A model generated the notes under the pieces. It worked only from the letters and a program-made list of their open reading frames with translations. It had not been told where the DNA came from and did not search any database. From an uncultured Selenomonadales bacterium (GTDB taxonomy: Bacteria; Bacillota_C; Negativicutes; Selenomonadales; Selenomonadaceae), in the NCBI GenBank assembly GCA_937916025.1, contig CALGGX010000500.1, positions 1-15,167 of the forward strand: a stretch of DNA of 15,167 bases, read 5' to 3'. Position numbers and translations under genes: made by a program. Below are positions 1 through 5,380 of the stretch, piece by piece. Every line of letters begins with the position of its first letter. Within the stretch, counting starts at the first letter, position 1.

Positions 1-97
1 CCTGCATCTTCAAGATGTTTTGACGTTTTTTGCCTTTTGTGCGCGCCAAAGTGTGACTCAAATCTTTCTTTTGCTCAATCGGCGGCTCGAGACTTTT
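1..97 (-). repeat. Partial direct duplication of the dnaX 3' end
   Basis: Positions 1-97 repeat positions 150-246 (offset 149) with a single mismatch, A at 56 against G at 205. Read on the minus strand the copy starts with a GTG at 110-112 that overlaps the dnaX stop codon. It stays open to the window edge, encoding about 37 residues that repeat the dnaX tail (KSLEPPIEQKK and onward). The one mismatch is synonymous (AGT/AGC, Ser). The copy lies downstream of the dnaX stop and may continue past the window. Either a tandem duplication has left a gene remnant, or the contig edge joins an allele from a related strain. The sequence cannot separate these. Confidence 0.85.
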
Positions 98-108
98 AAA
101 ATTCCCCT

Positions 109-1680
109 TCACTTCGAATCGTTATCGGAATCGATACTGCCAAACATATCCTGCATCTTCAAGATGTTTTGACGTTTTTTGCCTTTTGTGCGCGCCAAAG
201 TGTGGCTCAAATCTTTCTTTTGCTCAATCGGCGGCTCGAGACTTTTTGAAATCACTTCAATCTTTCGCTCGAACAGCAAATCCGTTACCTGTTGAAAGTC
301 TGCCAAACAATTTGCATCAAACATCTGTTTGTGCGCAAAATTGACGAATGTAAGCGTAAATGTGTCATTCTCGAAAATACTGCTCTTCAAATTACGGAGC
401 ATTGACGAGACGTTAAGTTTTTTCTCCGCCTGAAAATAATTGATGAGAGCTCCGATTACTTTTGATCCGTACTCGACAGCCGCCGACGGTTCTCCGATTT
501 CCTTCTTCAAATCGCCGAGCTTGTCAACCGTTTCCGACGCATTCATTTTTTCCGATTCATGCAATTGAGCCGATTGCGCCGTTTTCGAGGCGGTTGATTG
601 CAGAGTTGCGATTTGAACCGCTACCGCGTTCGAAGTCAATTTTAACAATGTCGTTTCGAGAATAATGTCGGGGATTCCGGAAACGCGCATTTCCGTCGAC
701 GCCTTACGAAGCAAGTCGATCATTCGCTCGTATTCGGCAAATTCTTCCGATTGAGATGAGTCAAGTTTCGTAAGCAAATCGCGAAGCCGCATGATGATCT
801 CTTCATTGAAATTTACTGCCGTAATTCCCGATGCGAATATTTTCGACGTAAGCTCGGTGATTTTCCGACGATCTTTGTTGCGAACGGCGGAGATCAATTC
901 ATCCAAATCCGAATCCGCAATCAAACCGAGCGTATCGTCGACGAGCTTCAGCGTCAATCGTTTTTCGTCAATCATCGAATAGCACTGATCGAGCAACGAC
1001 ATTGCATCGCGCATCGAGCCGCGAGCCAGTCGCGCCAATTTCCGCGCGGCGGCTTCATCGATTTCGACATTCAACAAATTCTCGAAACGCCGAAGATATT
1101 CTGCGATTTTCTCTTGCGAAATCAGCTTAAAATTCAGCACTTGACAGCGCGAGCGGATCGTCAACGGCACTTTGTTGTACTCTGTCGTTGCCAGAAAAAA
1201 AATGACATTATCGGGCGGTTCTTCGATCAATTTAAGAATCGAGTTGACGGCTTCAAACGACAGCATATGCACTTCGTCGATGATGAAGGTTTTGACGCGC
1301 GCTTGCATGGGGGCGAGATACACAGCAGACAACAGCCGCGTAATATCTTCGACGGAGCGGTTTGACGCCGCGTCGAATTCGACATTATCCGGCGAGCTGT
1401 CGAAATGCAGGCATGAATCGCATTTGCCGCATGGAATTTCTTTCGACGTGAGCATGCGATTTTCCGCGCGGGCGGCGGCAACTTTATCGCAATTGACAGC
1501 CTTCGCCATCAATCGGGCGGTGGAAGTTTTTCCGGTGCCGCGCGTGCCGACAAGCAAATACGCATGCGCGAGGCGATCCAGATTTACGGCGCGAGTGAGC
1601 GGCAGACTGATATGTTCCTGCCCGACGAGTTGCGCGAGTTGTTTCGGTCGCGTTCGTGTGTAGAGTGCTTCATACGCCAT
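109..1680 (-). CDS. dnaX: DNA polymerase III subunit gamma/tau (clamp loader)
   Basis: This is the clamp-loader ATPase of the replicative polymerase, loading the beta sliding clamp in the cytoplasm. The 523-residue product starts MAYEALYTRTRP, a typical DnaX opening. It has the Walker A motif GTRGTGKT at 45-52, a zinc site (C64, then CGKCDSC with C84, C87 and C90), Walker B/DEVH at 135-138 and the arginine-finger SRC motif at 177-179. The C-terminal tau-like part is diverged and ends in a Lys/Arg-rich stretch and an acidic tail. The length is slightly short for the family (often 550-650). The ATG at 1680 is supported by family homology; the nearest Shine-Dalgarno (GAGG, 1695-1698) is rather far, 14 nt. 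The gene follows tRNA-Ser and a small RNA with a terminator, so it depends on read-through or a promoter I could not see. Its 3' end is partly duplicated at 1-97. Confidence 0.96.
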   Translation of the reverse strand: MAYEALYTRTRPKQLAQLVGQEHISLPLTRAVNLDRLAHAYLLVGTRGTGKTSTARLMAKAVNCDKVAAARAENRMLTSKEIPCGKCDSCLHFDSSPDNVEFDAASNRSVEDITRLLSAVYLAPMQARVKTFIIDEVHMLSFEAVNSILKLIEEPPDNVIFFLATTEYNKVPLTIRSRCQVLNFKLISQEKIAEYLRRFENLLNVEIDEAAARKLARLARGSMRDAMSLLDQCYSMIDEKRLTLKLVDDTLGLIADSDLDELISAVRNKDRRKITELTSKIFASGITAVNFNEEIIMRLRDLLTKLDSSQSEEFAEYERMIDLLRKASTEMRVSGIPDIILETTLLKLTSNAVAVQIATLQSTASKTAQSAQLHESEKMNASETVDKLGDLKKEIGEPSAAVEYGSKVIGALINYFQAEKKLNVSSMLRNLKSSIFENDTFTLTFVNFAHKQMFDANCLADFQQVTDLLFERKIEVISKSLEPPIEQKKDLSHTLARTKGKKRQNILKMQDMFGSIDSDNDSK

Positions 1681-1722
1681 TTTTTTGATGCCCGCCTCTT
1701 TCTATTTTCTGATGTTACTGTT

Positions 1723-1751
1723 AAAAAAAGAGTACGTTTGAAGGCGTACCC
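1723..1751 (-). terminator. Rho-independent terminator after the small RNA
   Basis: On the minus strand GGGTACG (1751-1745) pairs with CGTACTC (1736-1730) across an 8-nt loop, with one G-T pair. Seven T follow (1729-1723). It sits just after the structured RNA and about 43 nt before the dnaX start, so it separates RNA transcription from dnaX. Confidence 0.85.
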
Positions 1752-1755
1752 TGAT

Positions 1756-1910
1756 ATTGATCGCCAACTGTCAGCACAAAGGATCAGTCCGCAATCCGAA
1801 ACAACCGAAGCGCAAGAAATTCCCGTTGCTGCATCAGCCCTGGCGAGATTGCCGGTTCGGCATTATTGTTCGGCAAAACCGATCCTCTGTGCTCACAGCT
1901 GAAAGACAAT
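1756..1910 (-). ncRNA. ffs: Structured small RNA, probable SRP RNA (4.5S/scRNA) with a variant tip
   Basis: The 1681-2000 stretch has no credible protein gene but folds as a long rod on the minus strand. A 15-bp stem joins GCACAGAGGATCGGT (1892-1878) to ACTGATCCTTTGTGC, flanked by CTGT/ACAG and ATTGTC/GATCAAT. Inside, GCCGAACAA pairs with TTGTTTCGG. At the tip TCTCG and CGGGA close a loop carrying CAGG on the 5' side and AGCA on the 3' side, the symmetric-loop motif of SRP RNA domain IV that binds Ffh. The tip is GC-TGAT-GC, not the usual CGGAAG. The position between tRNA-Ser and dnaX matches the scRNA-dnaX arrangement known in Bacillus. Ends are approximate. A 6S-like RNA is the alternative. 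Confidence 0.6.
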
Positions 1911-1928
1911 GCATAATTCTTAATTCCT

Positions 1929-1985
1929 AATTCGTAATTAACCATGCATTACGCATTACGCATTACGCATTACGCATTACGAATT
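1929..1985. repeat. GCATTAC heptamer array within an inverted repeat
   Basis: Five perfect copies of GCATTAC run head to tail at 1946-1980. They are bounded by 10-bp inverted arms, AATTCGTAAT at 1929-1938 and ATTACGAATT at 1976-1985; the right arm overlaps the last copy. The array lies between the 3' end of tRNA-Ser and the small RNA and would be transcribed in both if they share a transcript. Short tandem heptamers of this kind occur in intergenic regions of several bacteria; the function is unknown. Confidence 0.9.
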
Positions 1986-2000
1986 ATTAATTGCTTTTTC

Positions 2001-2091
2001 TGGCGGAGAGCAAGGGATTCGAACCCTCGGTACGCTATCAACGCACACACGATTTCCAGTCGTGCTCCTTAAACCACTCGGACAACTCTCC
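2001..2091 (-). tRNA. tRNA-Ser (anticodon GGA)
   Basis: The minus strand holds a complete class II tRNA with an encoded CCA (2001-2003). The acceptor stem is GGAGAGT/GCTCTCC with discriminator G. The anticodon stem is CACGA/TCGTG, with loop CTGGAAA giving anticodon GGA at 2055-2057. A long variable arm typical of serine tRNAs follows, then the T arm GAGGG-TTCGAAT-CCCTT. It reads UCC/UCU codons. There is no U-run after CCA, so it is probably co-transcribed with the small RNA. Confidence 0.97.
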
Positions 2092-2106
2092 GCTGGATCG
2101 GTTAAC

Positions 2107-2135
2107 AGTCTACACTCTTGCCTTGCCTGTGTCAA
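2107..2135 (-). promoter_or_regulatory. Promoter of tRNA-Ser and the downstream RNA
   Basis: On the minus strand there is a consensus -35 TTGACA (2135-2130), a 17-bp spacer and TAGACT as -10 (2112-2107), about 15 bp before the mature tRNA 5' end. A second TTGACA lies 25 bp upstream at 2160-2155, at the end of the CheX-like gene. Confidence 0.8.
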
Positions 2136-2156
2136 GAAAATTTTTCAATCGAAGTG

Positions 2157-3080
2157 TCAAAAAATCTCCCGCTCGTTGATGTAGACGTAAAAAATTCCGA
2201 CGTCCGTCATCAATCTGAAACTCCGAATATCGCCGCTCAATTTGCCGTATCTCGGCGGTACCGGCTCGGACTCGATGCCGTGCAACATTGCTGTCTTCAC
2301 CGCGAAATGCCCGATAAAAATGTTGAGCAACTCCGCGATCGCATCAAAACTGTCTTCGAGCGATTCGGTTAAATCGTTGTAACGCACGGCGAGATTGAAA
2401 AACGTCTTCGGCTCGGCGAAAATGCCCGTCACGACAGGAAGTGCTCCCGAGAGTTTCACGCTTGCGCCGAGTTTTTCGTCGTGATTTTCGCTCGACGGCG
2501 GCAGAATTACTACCGATACATTGAATGTTTCGGATAAAAAAGTGTGCAAGCCGCGCATCAGATCGATTGCAAACGGAAAATCCGCAGTCGGCAAATTCTT
2601 CCAGCACTCGTAATATACCGTCATCATCGACTCGAGCGGCGGCACCTGTTGCGATTGATAAGCATCCAAAATCCGTTCGAGTTTGAAAAAATTCGCGAGT
2701 CCGTTGTCGAGCATGGCTTGCGCGAGTCGAATCGACTGACCGTCACGCAATTCATTCGCGCGGTTTGCCTGCCGGATTGTGATCAACGTCCGAACGCTCT
2801 CGTCGATTGCCGCCTTCCGATATACCGACAGCATGTTTTGAAAATCCGAATTGCTTTCCCGACGATCCGGGCTTGTATTCAACACTTGCTCGTCGAATGA
2901 CAACTTTCGATTAAACCGCAGAATTGCAGTCAATTCTTCCGCCGATATCAATTGCAAAAACAATGCTTCGACCGCCAAAGTCGGCTCGGCATTTTTCGTC
3001 GCTCTCATCAATTGAGACAACTGAATTTCATTGAGTCGCTTGCTGTTAAGCAGAAATTGTCCCAGATCATGACTCTTCAT
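2157..3080 (-). CDS. CheX-like chemotaxis phosphatase domain with an extra N-terminal half
   Basis: The product has 307 residues. The C-terminal half (about 165-307) looks like the CheC/CheX/FliY family, which dephosphorylates CheY-P. The key region is DAIAELLNIFIG, with the characteristic E-x-x-N as E250 and N253 in a helix, then strands and a VYINE end. The N-terminal 150 residues are mostly helical, without a domain I recognise. CheX is usually about 150-160 residues, so this is roughly double. The ATG at 3080 overlaps the stop of the preceding receiver gene (ATGA), implying translational coupling with its likely substrate. No second E-x-x-N is visible, as in CheX rather than CheC. Phosphatase activity is inferred from the motif and the partner gene. 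Confidence 0.72.
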   Translation of the reverse strand: MKSHDLGQFLLNSKRLNEIQLSQLMRATKNAEPTLAVEALFLQLISAEELTAILRFNRKLSFDEQVLNTSPDRRESNSDFQNMLSVYRKAAIDESVRTLITIRQANRANELRDGQSIRLAQAMLDNGLANFFKLERILDAYQSQQVPPLESMMTVYYECWKNLPTADFPFAIDLMRGLHTFLSETFNVSVVILPPSSENHDEKLGASVKLSGALPVVTGIFAEPKTFFNLAVRYNDLTESLEDSFDAIAELLNIFIGHFAVKTAMLHGIESEPVPPRYGKLSGDIRSFRLMTDVGIFYVYINEREIF

Positions 3081-3499
3081 TTTTTCGTCGCCTCGCGTCT
3101 TTGACGTTCGCGCCTGACCGCTTCAATCACTTTGACGATCTGATCTTTCATATACGGTTTTTGAATGAAGTCGAGCGCGCCCATCTTCAGAGTTTGCATC
3201 AATTTTTGCGGCGTGCCGGAAGACGACAGCATCACAATCGGAATTTCCGGTTTGGCTTCTTTCATCAATTGAAGTGCCTCGATGCCGCCGACTTCGGGCA
3301 TGACGATGTCGAGAATCACTCCGTCGAATTCGTCTTTCAGAAAGAGCATGACGGCGTCTTTTCCGTTTGCAGACTCGATGACTTCGCAACCGAGTTCTTC
3401 CAAATCCGCGCGGAGCTTGCGACGCAACATCTTAGAGTCGTCCGTAATCAGCATTTTCAATTTTTGTTCCGCCGATTTATCTTCAACTTTATTTTCCAC
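3077..3499 (-). CDS. Single-domain CheY-like response regulator
   Basis: This is a receiver domain alone, 140 residues, without an output domain. It has the acidic pair D20/D21 (LITDDS), phospho-acceptor D64 (VILDIVMP), a Ser cluster at 92-94 in the Thr/Ser switch position, and K114 (FIQKPY). The protein is cytoplasmic and is probably phosphorylated by a CheA-type kinase encoded elsewhere. A GTG start at 3497-3499 was chosen because GGGGAGG (3508-3514) lies 8 nt upstream and the receiver fold starts soon after. Longer in-frame extensions run back into the divergent proB promoter and lack homology. The gene is translationally coupled to the CheX-like gene, so the pair looks like a signal protein and its phosphatase. 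Motility is likely, but twitching or other CheY-like outputs are possible. Confidence 0.9.
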   Translation of the reverse strand: MENKVEDKSAEQKLKMLITDDSKMLRRKLRADLEELGCEVIESANGKDAVMLFLKDEFDGVILDIVMPEVGGIEALQLMKEAKPEIPIVMLSSSGTPQKLMQTLKMGALDFIQKPYMKDQIVKVIEAVRRERQRREATKK

Positions 3500-3539
3500 A
3501 ATAAACGCCTCCCCAAAAATTGATACACATACCGATTGC

Positions 3540-3568
3540 ACTTTAGCAAAACTCGCCCGCAAAGTCAA
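3540..3568 (-). promoter_or_regulatory. Promoter of the receiver/CheX-like operon
   Basis: On the minus strand TTGACT (3568-3563), a 17-bp spacer and TAAAGT (3545-3540) lie about 40 bp before the GTG start. Its -35 box is only 3 bp from the -35 box of the divergent proB promoter. Confidence 0.6.
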
Positions 3569-3571
3569 TAG

Positions 3572-3600
3572 TTGCAGTGTCTCATTCGTTGGTCTATAAT
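3572..3600 (+). promoter_or_regulatory. Promoter of proB
   Basis: TTGCAG (3572-3577), a 17-bp spacer and a perfect TATAAT (3595-3600). The predicted transcript start leaves only about 20 nt before the proB TTG start, just enough for the GGAGG site. Confidence 0.75.
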
Positions 3601-3628
3601 ATCGACGGATGAATGGAGGAATACAATA

Positions 3629-4432
3629 TTGAGTGATGTCAGATTGAAATTGAATGCCGCGCGGCGAATTGTGATAAAGGTTGGGACGAGTACCTTGACG
3701 CATGCGGCGACGAGCGGGCTGAATTTTTTTCGCATCGATCATTTGATCCGAGAGCTGGCGGATTTACACAACTCCGGACGCGAGATCATTCTCGTCTCGT
3801 CGGGAGCAATCGCCGCCGGCATCGATCGCATGCATTTGAATAAAAAGCCCGATACAATTCCCGAAAACCAAGCCTTGGCGGCAATCGGTCAGGGCGTCTT
3901 GATGCACGCTTACGAAAAATCTTTTGCCGAATACGGAAAGACCATGGCACAATTGCTGTTGACGCGCGCGGACGCCGACAACGCGCATGCTCGCGAAAAT
4001 TCTCGAAACGCGCTGACGGCGATTTTGAAGATGGGCGCAATCCCCGTCATAAACGAAAACGATGCGGTTGCCGTCGACGAAATTCGGATCGGAGACAACG
4101 ACAATCTCTCGGCGATTGTGGCGACGCTGATTGATGCCGATCTGCTGATCATTTTGACGGATATCGACGGCTTTTACACCGACAATCCGAAACTCAATCC
4201 CGCCGCGCGGCTGATTGATGAAGTCGAAGAATTGACGCCGGAGATTGAAAAACTTGCGGGCGGTGCCGGTACAAAACTCGGAACCGGCGGGATGTACACG
4301 AAAATTCAGGCGGCGAAGATCGTCCTCGCCTCGAAAATTCCGCTCGTGATCGCGCCGGGCAGTGAGCTCAACGTCCTTCGCCGATTAATCAACGGCGAGC
4401 GGATCGGAACCGTTTTTTCGGCAAAAACTTAA
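3629..4432 (+). CDS. proB: Glutamate 5-kinase, short form without PUA domain
   Basis: It phosphorylates glutamate to gamma-glutamyl phosphate, the first step of proline synthesis, in the cytoplasm. The 267-residue product is a complete amino-acid kinase fold: VIKVGTSTLT (15-24) phosphate loop, LVSSGAIAAG (55-64), VINENDAV (140-147), IGDNDNLSA (154-162) and GTKLGTGGMYTK (214-225). The C-terminal PUA domain of the E. coli type (about 367 residues) is absent; a stop codon follows the kinase domain directly. PUA-less forms are known in some Firmicutes. The TTG start at 3629 follows GGAGG (3615-3619) with good spacing and gives the natural N-terminus. An upstream start at 3572 would fall inside the promoter. 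proA is not adjacent. Confidence 0.94.
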   Translation: MSDVRLKLNAARRIVIKVGTSTLTHAATSGLNFFRIDHLIRELADLHNSGREIILVSSGAIAAGIDRMHLNKKPDTIPENQALAAIGQGVLMHAYEKSFAEYGKTMAQLLLTRADADNAHARENSRNALTAILKMGAIPVINENDAVAVDEIRIGDNDNLSAIVATLIDADLLIILTDIDGFYTDNPKLNPAARLIDEVEELTPEIEKLAGGAGTKLGTGGMYTKIQAAKIVLASKIPLVIAPGSELNVLRRLINGERIGTVFSAKT

Positions 4433-4495
4433 GGAATCCGAAAATTTTTAATCAAATTTTAATGAAGTCTTAAAGATCGATGAAGAAATATACAT

Positions 4496-4501
4496 TATAA
4501 T
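4496..4501 (+). promoter_or_regulatory. Candidate -10 box for the small exported-protein genes
   Basis: A perfect TATAAT lies 27 bp before the ATG at 4529, in the AT-rich gap after proB. No convincing -35 is seen at 16-18 bp upstream, so an activator or an alternative arrangement is possible. Confidence 0.4.
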
Positions 4502-4528
4502 AACAAAAAGAAACGGAGGCGAATCCGA

Positions 4529-4777
4529 ATGTTGAAGTCGTTTTTAATCGGATTGGCGTTCATCGGGCTTGCGAGCGGAAATGTTCCGACGGCGCAAGCG
4601 GCGATCGATGATTGCGACCGACTGATGTATCGTCCGCCTGCGCTTCGAGAACATGACAGATACCGCTTCCCGAATTACGGGAGACCGGCTCCCACCGAAC
4701 GGAATCGAAAAGTAGTTCGGGTAAGCGGATATAATAAAAATCAGCCGAACAATCCGAGGCATCCGAGGATCAATTGA
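4529..4777 (+). CDS. Small exported protein of unknown function
   Basis: An 82-residue protein with a clear Sec signal peptide: Lys3, a hydrophobic core (FLIGLAFIGLASG), and a likely cleavage after AQA near residue 24. The mature part of about 58 residues is rich in Arg, Pro, Asn and Tyr, strongly basic, with one Cys (CDRLMYRPP). It should reach the periplasm or outside. The start is supported by GGAGG about 8 nt upstream and by the signal peptide. It lies between proB and another small exported protein on the same strand, so the two may form a unit. I do not recognise a family. Confidence 0.75.
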   Translation: MLKSFLIGLAFIGLASGNVPTAQAAIDDCDRLMYRPPALREHDRYRFPNYGRPAPTERNRKVVRVSGYNKNQPNNPRHPRIN

Positions 4778-4816
4778 CGGCTGAACAAATCCATAGATGA
4801 AGGACGATTGATTGAG

Positions 4817-5251
4817 ATGAAAACAACAGCGAAGACACTGTTGTTGACTGCGCTGACCTTGAGTACCGTCGTCTTCGCTGCAGAGGAACCGAGGACGGCG
4901 ACGGCGAGCTCCGAGCTTCAGATTGTAAGCGCGATGTTGCCGTTTGAGCAACTCGATTCGGACGATCCCGAATTCTGGGATAAATTTCGTGACGCGGTGA
5001 CGAAAGACAAACCGGCACCGGCAGAACCGCCGAAGGTTGTCGAGCGCAAGCCGACAGAACCGCCGAAAGAAGCGGAAAAGCCGAGAGTTATCGAGCGGCA
5101 CGCGGTCGCGATGGCGATTAACAATTCCAAAAAGCCGCTCCCAAACAATCAAAACAATCCTTCGCCGCCGTATCAACCGGTGAAGCCGCCGTATCAAAAT
5201 CCGGCTCCGCCGTACAACACCGGCAGTACTCCTCCGCCCTGCGCGAAGTGA
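4817..5251 (+). CDS. Exported proline-rich protein of unknown function
   Basis: This 144-residue protein begins MKTTAKTLLLTALTLSTVVFA, a signal peptide with likely cleavage after VFA. A mature N-terminal region (about 22-60) contains an acidic stretch (FEQLDSDDPEFWDKF). After it the chain becomes low-complexity: Lys/Glu/Pro repeats (PPK..VERKP, PPKEAEKP), then three PPY units (PPYQPVK, PPYQNPA, PPYNTG), ending in a Cys near the C-terminus. Such Pro-rich tails often span or bind the envelope; that is inference. The ATG at 4817 was chosen over an in-frame TTG at 4808 because the AAGGA site is only 3 nt from the TTG. A strong terminator follows. Confidence 0.75.
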   Translation: MKTTAKTLLLTALTLSTVVFAAEEPRTATASSELQIVSAMLPFEQLDSDDPEFWDKFRDAVTKDKPAPAEPPKVVERKPTEPPKEAEKPRVIERHAVAMAINNSKKPLPNNQNNPSPPYQPVKPPYQNPAPPYNTGSTPPPCAK

Positions 5252-5298
5252 GTTGCCGAATTACGATTGCATTTTCAATCATTGCCATAGATTTTGAG

Positions 5299-5327
5299 CG
5301 CGCCGCGCGGAGCGGCGATTTTTTTTT
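5299..5327 (+). terminator. Rho-independent terminator before alaS
   Basis: The stem CGCCGC (5301-5306) pairs with GCGGCG (5312-5317) around GCGGA. An A and nine T (5319-5327) follow. It ends the transcript of the two exported-protein genes. Confidence 0.9.
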
Positions 5328-5354
5328 GACATTCGATCGGCAGGCGCATATAAT
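5326..5354 (+). promoter_or_regulatory. Consensus promoter of alaS and the following genes
   Basis: TTGACA (5326-5331), exactly 17 bp, then TATAAT (5349-5354): a perfect sigma-70-type promoter. The first two T of its -35 are the last two of the preceding terminator's T-run. The leader is about 20 nt, too short for a T-box. Confidence 0.92.
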
Positions 5355-5380
5355 AATTCGACAATCACAATGGAGGACTG

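Noticed and set aside
1192..1206. Slippery T8 run (minus strand) in dnaX as a gamma/tau frameshift site
   Set aside because: It lies in the ATPase domain (around residues 159-164), far before the gamma end point, and frameshifting there would destroy the protein. No A-rich slippery site was found in the expected place.
1564..1902. Plus-strand open frame across the dnaX start and the small RNA
   Set aside because: It crosses a terminator and a structured RNA on the other strand and has no homologous features.
1946..1980. CRISPR array
   Set aside because: The units are 7 bp with no spacers; it is a simple tandem heptamer.
4544..5197. A 217-codon minus-strand open frame
   Set aside because: It is antisense to the two exported-protein genes, very Arg-rich, and has no signal or family features. 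The plus-strand frames have ribosome sites and signal peptides.
5328..5380. T-box or other riboswitch upstream of alaS
   Set aside because: The leader between the promoter and the start is only about 20 nt, too short for any known aptamer.
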